Assembly (NCBI GenBank): GCA_938045565.1 | Contig: CALIAZ010000027.1 | Location: 1 to 27,912, forward strand | Direction of reading: 5' to 3' | DNA length: 27,912 bases | DNA from: an uncultured Atopobium sp. | GTDB taxonomy: Bacteria; Actinomycetota; Coriobacteriia; Coriobacteriales; Atopobiaceae | Part shown: positions 6,344 to 13,836 of the stretch, in pieces | Layout of the letters: each line of letters begins with the position of its first letter | Position numbering within the stretch: the first letter of the stretch is position 1 | The notes under the pieces: generated by a model | What the model was told of the DNA's origin: nothing | The model's input: the letters and a program-made list of their open reading frames with translations, nothing else | Databases searched by the model: none | Made by a program: the position numbers and the translations under genes

Positions 6344-7558
6344 TTAGAACTCGACAGGAAGGTCGAAGTAGACGCACTTAAGCAGCTGCTCCATCTCCTC
6401 CTGGGTAGGCTTGCGTGGGTTGGAGAGGGTGCAAGCGTCCTCGATGGCAAGGCGAGCAACCTCTGGAGCCTTCTCGAAGAACTCCTTCTCGTCGATGATG
6501 GAAGTCTCGGACTTGGTTCCGCCCTCGCCGTAGTTCTTGATGCCCTGTGGGATGTCAAGAGCGTCGTTGATGTCGCGAATCTTCTGGACAAGTGCCTCTA
6601 CCAGCTCGTCCTCAGTGTTACCCTCGAGGTGCAGGATCTCCTTAGCAATGAATGCATAGCGAGTCTTTGCACGCTCGTCGCGAGCGTTAAACTGGATGAC
6701 TTTGCCCAGGTACATAGCGTTTGCGCAACCGTGGATGATGTGACCACCAGAGAATGCAGCGCCGGTCTTGTGAGCCATGGAGTGAACGATGCCCAGAAGG
6801 CCAGAAGAGAATGCAATACCAGCGAGGCACTGTGCGTCATGCATGTGCTGACGTCCCTCTTTGTCGCCTGCGTAGGATTTTGGCAGCCACTCGACAATCT
6901 CGCGGATTGCGTGGAGAGCGTCGCCGTCAGTGTACATGGAAGCGACGGTAGAAACATATGCCTCGATAGCGTGGGTCAGTGCGTCCATGCCAGTGTGAGC
7001 AACAAGCTTAACAGGCATGCCGTAAGTGAGCTCAGGGTCAACAATTGCAACGTCAGGGGTGATCTGGAAGTCAGCGATTGGGTACTTAACGCCCTTCTGG
7101 TAATCGGTAATGATGGAGAATGCGGTTACCTCAGTTGCGGTACCGGAAGTAGAAGAAATTGCGCAGAAGTGAGCCTTGGTGCGAAGCTCAGGAAGACCAA
7201 AGACCTTGCACATGTCCTCAAAAGTGGTCTCTGGATACTCGTACTTGATCCACATAGCCTTAGCTGCGTCGATTGGGGAGCCGCCGCCGATAGCAATAAT
7301 CCAGTCTGGCTGGAACTCGCTCATCTTAGCAGCGCCGCTCATAACGGTCTCGACGGAAGGATCGGACTCAACACCCTCAATGTGAGCAACCTCAAAACCT
7401 GCGGACTTGAGGTCATTCTCGATGTCATCAAGGAAGCCGCCGCGACGCATGGAGCTGCCGCCGGAAACAATAACTGCCCTCTTACCCTTGAGGTTCTTAA
7501 CCTCGTGACGAGCACCCTCGCCAAAATACAGATCGCGTGGATTAGTAAAACGTCCCAT
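6344..7558 (-). CDS. Iron-containing alcohol dehydrogenase
   Basis: A 404-residue group III (iron-dependent) alcohol dehydrogenase, usual length for the family, reducing aldehydes with NAD(P)H. GGGSPID (91-97) is the nucleotide-binding loop and SSTSGTATEV (135-144) the conserved follow-up motif. Metal ligands line up as D192 and H196 (GMDALTHA), H263 (VHSMAHKTGA) and H276 (GGHIIHG). AAGGAG precedes the ATG by 7 nt. The gene is monocistronic, with its own terminator. Substrate is not readable; acetaldehyde from DeoC or an aldehyde from YjjI are plausible (inference). The N-terminus GRFTNPRDLYFGEG resembles butanol/ethanol dehydrogenases. Confidence 0.93.
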   Translation of the reverse strand: MGRFTNPRDLYFGEGARHEVKNLKGKRAVIVSGGSSMRRGGFLDDIENDLKSAGFEVAHIEGVESDPSVETVMSGAAKMSEFQPDWIIAIGGGSPIDAAKAMWIKYEYPETTFEDMCKVFGLPELRTKAHFCAISSTSGTATEVTAFSIITDYQKGVKYPIADFQITPDVAIVDPELTYGMPVKLVAHTGMDALTHAIEAYVSTVASMYTDGDALHAIREIVEWLPKSYAGDKEGRQHMHDAQCLAGIAFSSGLLGIVHSMAHKTGAAFSGGHIIHGCANAMYLGKVIQFNARDERAKTRYAFIAKEILHLEGNTEDELVEALVQKIRDINDALDIPQGIKNYGEGGTKSETSIIDEKEFFEKAPEVARLAIEDACTLSNPRKPTQEEMEQLLKCVYFDLPVEF

Positions 7559-7639
7559 AAAACCTCTCCTTAACTATGTGCCGCTTTCCTAAGCGGCTAG
7601 CGAAGCCATTCTTCGCAATTACTTCGTCTCAACATTTCT

Positions 7640-7673
7640 ATTTTAGCTCATTTTGAACACCTGTACCAAAATG
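7640..7673 (-). promoter_or_regulatory. Promoter with overlapping dyad upstream of the Fe-alcohol dehydrogenase
   Basis: On the minus strand, -35 TTGGTA (7664-7669) and -10 TAAAAT (7640-7645) are 18 bp apart. A perfect dyad CATTTTG-N11-CAAAATG (7649-7673) covers the -35 box and spacer, a position expected for a repressor site. Two small hairpins (7580-7597 and 7600-7616) lie in the leader. Confidence 0.5.
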
Positions 7674-7866
7674 AATATGCCATTTTATGCGATATCGTTC
7701 AGAATTTATGCACTCCCCTGACAGGAAACTGACACCCGTCTGGCGAGAAACCCGTCCACTCCAAACATTTCCGCCTGCCGTTTACAATCTTCTTACGACG
7801 CTCGCGGAGTTGCCCTGCACACCCCAATAACCTGCGATATCATTACCTAAGAGAGAAAGGAATCAT
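7674..7866. other. Divergent intergenic region with one GGCGAGAA-motif copy
   Basis: The 308-bp gap between the dehydrogenase and the TPR-like genes (7559-7866) holds the dehydrogenase promoter and leader hairpins, an exact CTGGCGAGAAACCCGT at 7740-7755, and the AAAGGA ribosome site of the next gene. No clear promoter for the + strand genes is visible. Confidence 0.5.
7740..7755 (+). repeat. Intergenic copy of CTGGCGAGAAACCCGT
   Basis: An exact 16-bp match, in opposite orientation, to the copies at 3741-3756 and 24141-24156. It belongs to the window-wide GGCGAGAA motif family. Confidence 0.85.
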
Positions 7867-9057
7867 GTGGCGTTTGACCCAGTAAAAGAAAACTACCAGC
7901 GGCTTATCCTCCGCTTTGCTCGCACGCAAGTCAGCGACGAGGACAGTATTGCCACGCTGATGAAGGACTTCAACTGGCGATTCTCCAACGACCGCAATTC
8001 TCTCCCCCAAACAGACGAAGATCGCGCGTTCAATCTGGTTGCGCAAGCAGCCGAGATTGTTGATTACCGCCTGCCGTTTGTCGAAGAATCTCAGGCACAG
8101 GCCCTTGTCGATCAGGGAAAACGCCTCCTCAACCAGGCTATTCAGTTGGATCCCAACTGTTTTGACGCCCAGCGCATGCTCTACGCCTCAAATAGCAGGC
8201 TTTTTGACGCCTACTACCAGTTCCTTGTGGAGAAGCTCCCACAGGTAGAAGCCGCGTGCTACCAGAAGGCACAAGAGTCCTCGCAAGGGCTTCCTGCCGA
8301 GCAGGCAGAACTTGCCCAGCGTCTGGCCATCAACCCCTATAAACGCTGGTTGGCAACTCTTTCTTCTCGTGCGCTTATCTGCGGGCGCAACAAAGACGCC
8401 ATTGCATATGGCGAGAAACTCCTAGAGCTTGACGCTACGGACGCGGCTGATGCTCGTTTTACGCTTGCACTCGCGTACGCAAAACTCGAGGATGAAGACG
8501 CCCTCGACAACCTCATGGATCAGTATCGCAAGCTTGATCAGCCTCGCGGGGCAGATGACCCGTGGATTTTGCTGGCCCGCCTGGCCATTCACTTCAAGAA
8601 ACGTGAGCTGGTTGAGGCGGAACACTACCTTGATCTGCTGATTAAGCGCTATCCAGAGGCAACGCTTTGTTGCTTCGTGCAGAAGGATTTGCCCGAGGGA
8701 GAGTTCTCTCGTCTCAACGTACTTCCCTATTCTGAGGACGAGCTCATCATTGCCATCGCAGAGGCCACCGTGCTGCTGCAAGAAGGAAATGACCTGATAG
8801 GACGCGGTGTTCTTGGTCGTTGGCTTGCAGAACAAGTTAGGGCCAGAGACCCAAAGACCGTTGAACTTGCAGAAAAAGAGCTGCAAATGCAGGCAAACGC
8901 CTTATTCGCTTCGGCAGATTCGTTCCCCGATGGTCCGGGCGCCGCTCCTGGCGGTCCCGTCGGCCCCGGCTTCCCTGGAGGTCCCACTGGTCCGCGACCA
9001 AGTGGACCGCATATCGACGGGCCAAATAATCCACACTCAGGTGGTGATGCAGAGTGA
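7867..9057 (+). CDS. TPR-like helical repeat protein with Gly/Pro-rich tail
   Basis: A 396-residue protein of no assigned function. The body is alpha-helical with TPR-like segments, e.g. LLNQAIQLDPNCFDAQRMLY (about 88-107) and GEKLLELDATDAADARFTLALAYAKLEDEDAL (about 183-214). The last 40 residues are a short collagen-like G-P-x tail (DGPGAAPGGPVGPGFPGGP). There is no signal peptide or membrane span, so it is probably cytoplasmic. It starts at GTG 7867 with AAGGA 5 nt upstream; the ATG two bases earlier is out of frame. Its stop overlaps the start of the next gene by 4 bp, and the two share the ARFTLAxxxAxLEDE segment, so they are coupled paralogues. Confidence 0.75.
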   Translation: MAFDPVKENYQRLILRFARTQVSDEDSIATLMKDFNWRFSNDRNSLPQTDEDRAFNLVAQAAEIVDYRLPFVEESQAQALVDQGKRLLNQAIQLDPNCFDAQRMLYASNSRLFDAYYQFLVEKLPQVEAACYQKAQESSQGLPAEQAELAQRLAINPYKRWLATLSSRALICGRNKDAIAYGEKLLELDATDAADARFTLALAYAKLEDEDALDNLMDQYRKLDQPRGADDPWILLARLAIHFKKRELVEAEHYLDLLIKRYPEATLCCFVQKDLPEGEFSRLNVLPYSEDELIIAIAEATVLLQEGNDLIGRGVLGRWLAEQVRARDPKTVELAEKELQMQANALFASADSFPDGPGAAPGGPVGPGFPGGPTGPRPSGPHIDGPNNPHSGGDAE

Positions 9058-10082
9058 TTAAGCATTCCGCTAACGATATGATCAGTGAGCAGGTAGACCG
9101 CTTGGTGACCAAGTGTGCGCAAGAGAAGAACATCGTATCTGATGCCGCTCTCTATGAGTTGAAACTTGCGGTAGAAACTTCGCCTAAAGACTTTATTTCT
9201 GACGAAGAAGAAAAGGCTTTTGCTCAATATGTCAATGTCATTGGCAAGTATCAGGCTGGAATTACTAAAGAAATTGATTCCGATGCTGACTTCTTCTCAA
9301 GCCGCATGGACCTGCTTAACCTTTTGCATAATCAGATGACAAATATTACTGAAAACCCAGCTCTTGCCAACACAGGTATCAACCTTGAAGCCCAGCGAAT
9401 CCTTGCGCAAATCTCCAACAATCATCCTGCGGCAATCCTCAACGACTTACTTGACCTGCAAAAAGAATTTGACCCTATCTTTAAACCAAAGCTGGAGCAG
9501 ACAAAGCAAGAGCAAGGTGATACCTGGAGCTGTGCTGAAGCTCGACCACTTTTGCGCCTCTACGCACAGATTGCCCAGGTAGCAACCGATTGCGCCTGCT
9601 TCAAGCTCTCCAAAAAAGCCTGCGAAGATCTCTTGTTCTTCTCGCCAACAGATTTGCTGGGCGCACGTTTTACCTTGGCATATGTGCTTGCTCGCCTGGA
9701 AGACGAGGAGGGGCTCCATAAGCTGGACGAGAGCTGTGGATATCAGTCCAATGCTTGGATGCGCCTAGCATTTACGTTGTTGTTCTTCAAGTTAAATCGC
9801 ATGCCCGCGGCAAAGCGTGCGCTAAAAGGTTTTGTTAACCTCGGCGAGGGAGCGGCGTATGCGCTGCTCAGGCCGTCTTTTGTGGATCTTTACATTCCGT
9901 GCAGAATCAATTTCTCGCCTGATACGTTTGCCGAGAACGTTATCGCAGTTCACGAGGCCGAGGCGATTATCGCCGACGTGCCGGAATTTATTTCGTGGGC
10001 TGAGTCGGTGCCCGGCGTAACTCAGAGCGCTCGCGACTACGCGTTTAAGGCCGGGCTGGACTGGTGGGAAAACGAAGAATAG
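9054..10082 (+). CDS. TPR-like paralogue of the preceding gene
   Basis: A 342-residue helical protein without a recognised function. It shares with its upstream neighbour the segment GARFTLAYVLARLEDEEGL (about 203-221) and the same general layout: an N-terminal helical block, a TPR-like centre and a C-terminal helical part. It lacks the Gly/Pro tail. GTG at 9054 overlaps the upstream TGA (GTGA), typical of translational coupling. GTG 9054 is less certain than the frame; an ATG at 9078 would also work. It probably arose by tandem duplication and may form a hetero-complex with its neighbour (inference). tRNA-Glu follows 68 bp downstream. Confidence 0.72.
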   Translation: MIKHSANDMISEQVDRLVTKCAQEKNIVSDAALYELKLAVETSPKDFISDEEEKAFAQYVNVIGKYQAGITKEIDSDADFFSSRMDLLNLLHNQMTNITENPALANTGINLEAQRILAQISNNHPAAILNDLLDLQKEFDPIFKPKLEQTKQEQGDTWSCAEARPLLRLYAQIAQVATDCACFKLSKKACEDLLFFSPTDLLGARFTLAYVLARLEDEEGLHKLDESCGYQSNAWMRLAFTLLFFKLNRMPAAKRALKGFVNLGEGAAYALLRPSFVDLYIPCRINFSPDTFAENVIAVHEAEAIIADVPEFISWAESVPGVTQSARDYAFKAGLDWWENEE

Positions 10083-10135
10083 ATGAAAGCCCAAAATCGC
10101 TTCGTTTAGCCCTAGAAATCTGCAGCATCTTTGCT

Positions 10136-10141
10136 ATACTT
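10136..10141 (+). promoter_or_regulatory. -10 box of tRNA-Glu
   Basis: TGC-TATACT, an extended -10-type element, ends 9 bp before the tRNA 5' end. The -35 region is poor. Confidence 0.5.
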
Positions 10142-10150
10142 TTTCTTCGC

Positions 10151-10225
10151 GTCCCCATCGTCTAACGGTTAGGACATCGCCCTTTCAAGGCGGCAATACG
10201 GGTTCGATTCCCGTTGGGGGCACCA
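10151..10225 (+). tRNA. tRNA-Glu (anticodon TTC)
   Basis: A complete cloverleaf: acceptor GTCCCCA with TGGGGGC, anticodon loop CTTTCAA (TTC), T-loop GGTTCGATTCC, discriminator A and an encoded CCA at 10223-10225. Confidence 0.97.
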
Positions 10226-10237
10226 TAGAACGCAAAT

Positions 10238-10274
10238 CCCAAGGCGGCACATGCTCCCTTGGGTTTTTGTTTTT
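10238..10274 (+). terminator. Terminator after tRNA-Glu
   Basis: CCCAAGG (10238-10244) pairs with CCTTGGG (10257-10263), followed by TTTTTGTTTTT. It separates the tRNA from the convergent transketolase operon. Confidence 0.85.
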
Positions 10275-10300
10275 AGCACCTTGTTTTCTCAAACCTTCAT

Positions 10301-11392
10301 TTAACAGTTGGCGAGAAGAACCTCTTGTAGGCTCTCAACCGATAGTCCAGCGCGCACAAGAATATTGTAGTGAACGTCTGCCTCAAGATACGTATCGGGC
10401 ATACCTAAACGTAGTACCTGCGGACATGCACCTGAAGCGCTAAGCTGCTCGAGAACGGCGCTGCCAAATCCACCCAAAATGCTGTGCTCTTCAACCGTAA
10501 TAATCACGTCAGAGTTCTGACAGATTTGTGTCAGAGAAGCGTCAAGTGGTTTGATACTCGATACGCCGTAGACCTCGATGCTTGTTCGAGCGGCAGTGGC
10601 TTGCTCAGCGGAAACCTGCTCTGCAGCTCTCTGAGCTGCTTCGACAACTCGGCTGGTTATCGCACCTGTTGCAAGTACGGTCATGCGCTTCGGCTGAGTG
10701 ACGATTGTGGCTTCAGTATCTGCTGCTTCGGCAGTCACCACGTCGTCTACGCCTGCCGTGTCCACCGCGCAAGCTGACTCAAAGAGTTTCTCGACACCAG
10801 ATGTATCAAAAACGTAACCATTTGGATGCAGATTAACGCCATCGCACGAGGTCATACGCACGTAAGCTGATCGTGGATGCTTTGCAAGCTCCATGAGCGT
10901 TGCGGCGAGCTGGGCATTATCAACCGGATTGAACACAGAAAGTCCCGGGATGGTCCTGGTAACCGCAATATCTTCCACCGCCATGTGAGATGGTCCTGTA
11001 GCTGCGGATTCGCAGCCAGCGGCAACTCCCACAAGCACCACGGGCGACTTCATCATACCCAAGTTGACGCGAATCTGATCCAGCGTACGAGAGGTCACAA
11101 ACGTGGCATAGCACGGCGCAAAAACGTGAAAGCCCTCATTTGCGCAGGCAGATGCCACTTCAATAAGGTTTTGCTCCGCAATTCCGCACTGAATATAGCC
11201 GTCTGGTCGGAGCTCTCGGAAGCGATCCAGGTTCAAACGGCGACCATAATCGGCAACGGCAACAGTTAGCAGCTCGTCATCCTCGGCAAGCTTACCCATA
11301 ACCCAGCCGAACACTTCTTTTGTATTCATACCCGCAAGCATCTGCGCTTCTTTCGCAGAAATTTGTGCTGGCTGCAACGATCTATCTAGCAT
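10301..11392 (-). CDS. Transketolase C-terminal subunit (split type)
   Basis: A 363-residue protein with the pyrimidine-binding and C-terminal domains of transketolase. GIAEQNLIEVASACANEG holds the catalytic glutamate (about E73), and VEEHSILGGFGSAV is the C-terminal-domain signature. With the N-terminal half encoded just upstream it would rebuild a two-subunit thiamine-diphosphate enzyme transferring two-carbon ketol units between sugar phosphates. I chose ATG 11392 because AGGAGG is then 7 nt upstream; the ATG at 11398 would be only 1 nt from it. The start overlaps the end of the upstream gene (its TAG at 11386-11388), so translation is coupled. A linker-like stretch (about 210-235, ADTEATIVTQ) is loosely conserved. 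Confidence 0.9.
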   Translation of the reverse strand: MLDRSLQPAQISAKEAQMLAGMNTKEVFGWVMGKLAEDDELLTVAVADYGRRLNLDRFRELRPDGYIQCGIAEQNLIEVASACANEGFHVFAPCYATFVTSRTLDQIRVNLGMMKSPVVLVGVAAGCESAATGPSHMAVEDIAVTRTIPGLSVFNPVDNAQLAATLMELAKHPRSAYVRMTSCDGVNLHPNGYVFDTSGVEKLFESACAVDTAGVDDVVTAEAADTEATIVTQPKRMTVLATGAITSRVVEAAQRAAEQVSAEQATAARTSIEVYGVSSIKPLDASLTQICQNSDVIITVEEHSILGGFGSAVLEQLSASGACPQVLRLGMPDTYLEADVHYNILVRAGLSVESLQEVLLANC

Positions 11393-13125
11393 GAGCATGC
11401 CTCCTCTGCGACTTTCAGATCAAGCAATGCCTGCTCATAGAGGTCGTCCGTCACGCATGCGTCGTGGAATGAGACGTTATTCTCGGCAAATGAAAGTCCT
11501 TTGCCCTTGATGGTGTGCGCAATAATCGCGCGAGGCCTTGAAGTTTGCTGCTTTAATGCGTCGTACAGCGCAAGCACATCATGTCCGTCTACCTCGACAG
11601 ACTCAAAACCAAACGCATCAAACTTTCTTGCAATTGAACCGGTGTCCAAAATGGACGCACAAGGGCCATCCAGCTGCATGCGGTTCTGATCAACAATGAC
11701 CGTCACGTTGGAGAGCTGGTTGTGGCCGATAAACGCGGCGCTCTCCCAAATAGAACCCTCGTCGCACTCGCCGTCGCCCAAAATACAAAAAACGCGAGAA
11801 GGAAGATCTTTTCTGCGAAGGCTTAGCCCCAGGCCAGCGGCGTAGCCCAAGCCCATGCCAAGGCTGCCACCTGAGATTTCAAAGCCGCGCTGAGGGTCTC
11901 GCAGTGGATGCTTAAAGAGGACAGCATCGGGTCCAAAGACTCCGCGGTCAATATCCTCTTGAGAGATCATTCCTGCACGTAAAAGAGCTGGGAATAGCGC
12001 CAGCGATGTGTGAGCCTTAGACAGAATCAGGCGGTCTCTAAGTTCCCACTCGCAATCCCTGAGGCCCACCTGCATAACCTTGCTCAAAAGTACGGAGACA
12101 ATGTCTGCCACGGAACACGCTCCGCCAATGTGGAATGGCGTTGAGCTGTAGCGATGTGCTAACTCAATAATGCCTCGACGCACTGCAAGCGCCTCGTGGC
12201 GCAGATCAAACTCAAGCTGCGTGCGCCGGTCAGAGTCTAATTCTGCAGAAGCCAGCGATGCCTCCACGTGCTCTGACTGGCGGACCGAAGAGATGTCCAG
12301 AGGTCCAATAGAGTCATCTACCCGTTCAGATACGCCAACAACACTCTGATGCGGAGCAAGCCAAGTCTGGCTCCACTCAATGCAATTACCGTCGGACAGC
12401 TCAATTACCTGCTCAAGTACAAGCAAAGCCTCATTTGAAGAACACTGCAGGTAGTCGGCATGGTCTTTACCTGCAATTTGCGACTGATAGCGCATGCGAG
12501 AGCGCGCAATCTCTTTTTGAGAAGTTCTTTCAACCGCATCAAAGAGCGACTCATTCTCAAAGTCTGCCTCCTCAAGCTGCGGACAAACAAGCAGGTTAGA
12601 CCACGATTCCTGGCACACTACCGGCCTATCCGAGACGCTCCTGACGCGACGCAAAAAGAGCACGTCTGAGCCAATGGGAATCTCAAGGTGTTCAGCTACT
12701 GCTTGATCTGCAGGGACTACCTGCTTAAACAGGACTTCGGTTCTATACTCAAAGCCGCCGTCTCTGAGCGCGGCTGCAAATGAAAGCACGGTATTTCCTG
12801 CTGCATGACGAACGGTGTTTGAAATTACCTGTGTTGCTCGACCTTTTTGAGTGAGTAGCAAACCCTCTTTGACCAGGGATTGAATAGCTTTTCTGATGGT
12901 TCCTCTGCTTACGCCGTACTGCGCCATAAATTCGGCCTCAGACGGAATATACGTTCCCGCCTTCCAGTCTTCTGACAGAATTTTGACGCGTATCAAATCT
13001 GATAACTGAACATGAAGAGGTGTAGCGGACGACGTATTGAGCCCACCTCTAACCTGTGGAGATAGTGATTCAGTAGCCGCATCTTCAGAAACTAAAACCG
13101 GAAAAACTCCTGTCTCAAATGACAT
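11386..13125 (-). CDS. GntR/UTRA regulator fused to transketolase N-terminal subunit
   Basis: One uninterrupted 579-residue frame with two unrelated parts. Residues about 35-103 are a GntR winged helix (HTH around EAEFMAQYGVSRGTIRKAI, 63-81). Residues about 110-262 fit a UTRA ligand-binding domain, ending near WSQTWLAP. After a linker (about 263-303), residues 305-575 are the thiamine-diphosphate-binding half of transketolase: LSKAHTSLALFP (368-379), G450-D-G-E with N481 (the GDG...N cofactor motif), and HTIKGKG (537-543). No stop, frameshift or plausible internal start separates them. CGGAGG stands 5 nt before the ATG. It is translationally coupled to the C-terminal transketolase subunit. 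A sugar-phosphate-sensing, self-regulating enzyme is a natural idea but is inference. Confidence 0.9.
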   Translation of the reverse strand: MSFETGVFPVLVSEDAATESLSPQVRGGLNTSSATPLHVQLSDLIRVKILSEDWKAGTYIPSEAEFMAQYGVSRGTIRKAIQSLVKEGLLLTQKGRATQVISNTVRHAAGNTVLSFAAALRDGGFEYRTEVLFKQVVPADQAVAEHLEIPIGSDVLFLRRVRSVSDRPVVCQESWSNLLVCPQLEEADFENESLFDAVERTSQKEIARSRMRYQSQIAGKDHADYLQCSSNEALLVLEQVIELSDGNCIEWSQTWLAPHQSVVGVSERVDDSIGPLDISSVRQSEHVEASLASAELDSDRRTQLEFDLRHEALAVRRGIIELAHRYSSTPFHIGGACSVADIVSVLLSKVMQVGLRDCEWELRDRLILSKAHTSLALFPALLRAGMISQEDIDRGVFGPDAVLFKHPLRDPQRGFEISGGSLGMGLGYAAGLGLSLRRKDLPSRVFCILGDGECDEGSIWESAAFIGHNQLSNVTVIVDQNRMQLDGPCASILDTGSIARKFDAFGFESVEVDGHDVLALYDALKQQTSRPRAIIAHTIKGKGLSFAENNVSFHDACVTDDLYEQALLDLKVAEEACSC

Positions 13126-13164
13126 AGGTCCTCCGAAGTGAGTAAGAAATTAGTCATGCATACG

Positions 13165-13194
13165 TTAGGTACAAGACAAGTAGTATACAAGTTT
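13165..13194 (-). promoter_or_regulatory. Candidate promoter/operator of the GntR-transketolase operon
   Basis: On the minus strand a -10-like TATACT (13182-13187) is embedded in repeated ACTTGT/TTGTAC words: + strand ACAAG recurs around 13171, 13176 and 13187. Overlap of a -10 box with repeats 40-60 bp upstream of a GntR start would suit autoregulation. The -35 box is weak. Confidence 0.35.
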
Positions 13195-13355
13195 CTGAAA
13201 GAGAACAGAATAGTGTCTGCAAAAGAAAGTTAATGGGAAAATGATAGTTAACAAACAAAATCTTTCTTAAGACTCGAAAATAGCCTTCTCTAAAAAATAA
13301 ATAATCCTCATAGACAATTTGTTTATTTTACTGGTTATACCTCTCTTTTATTAGT

Positions 13356-13374
13356 TAAGGTTACCCTCACCTTA
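13356..13374. promoter_or_regulatory. DtxR/IdeR-type iron box
   Basis: TAAGGTTACCCTCACCTTA matches the classical 19-bp DtxR/IdeR operator (as I recall it) at 15 of 19 positions, with the arms TAAGGT/ACCTTA intact. It lies in the 275-bp gap between the SecB-like gene and the GntR-transketolase operon. It is about 230 bp from the next start, with no iron-transport gene beside it. Confidence 0.5.
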
Positions 13375-13400
13375 TCTTTACGAACGTAGGGAACTTTTTG

Positions 13401-13826
13401 TTATTTAAAAAGCATGCTTGGCAACATTAAATAACCAAATGGAGTATCTTGAGAGCAACAAACTATACGATCTCTTACTATTTGGTACAATTCCGAAGCA
13501 CCTGATTTAGCTAAATAGTTCTTAATTTTCGTAGAAGACAGAGAATCATCTAAAACAGTAAAAATGCCTTTAATACAAATATGTGCTGAAAATTCATCAA
13601 CTGCATCATCGTTGGATTTCCTTGCAGTCACAGAAGCATCAAGCTCAACAGAGCTCAAATTACTATCATTGTTAGTTGAAGCCTCGACACTAATATTAAT
13701 GCCTACTCTATTTTTATCCTGATCTTCATTCTCATCTTTTTGCTTTAAGTTAACCTTATATGAAAAATCTAAAAAGTCATAAGAACTTAGTATAATTGGA
13801 GCAACTTCAACGGTTACTTCTCTCAT
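13401..13826 (-). CDS. SecB-like chaperone of a toxin-antitoxin-chaperone module
   Basis: A 141-residue protein resembling SecB: an N-terminal beta-rich part (VEVAPIILSSYDFLDFSYKVNL), a strand pattern FSAHICIKGIFTVL (about 79-92), and the SecB-like C-terminal helix/loop ELYQIVRDRIVCCSQDTPFGYLMLPSMLF (about 111-139). Usual SecB length is about 150. It lacks the metal-binding tail of proteobacterial SecB. AGGGGG precedes the ATG, which lies 10 bp after the antitoxin stop, so it is the third gene of the operon. Known TAC chaperones protect an unstable antitoxin from proteolysis rather than serving export. Family assignment rests on pattern only. Confidence 0.75.
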   Translation of the reverse strand: MREVTVEVAPIILSSYDFLDFSYKVNLKQKDENEDQDKNRVGINISVEASTNNDSNLSSVELDASVTARKSNDDAVDEFSAHICIKGIFTVLDDSLSSTKIKNYLAKSGASELYQIVRDRIVCCSQDTPFGYLMLPSMLFK

Positions 13827-13836
13827 TAATTACCCC

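Noticed and set aside
6629..7573. 314-codon + strand frame
   Set aside because: Antisense shadow of the iron alcohol dehydrogenase, whose metal-ligand motifs are intact on the minus strand.
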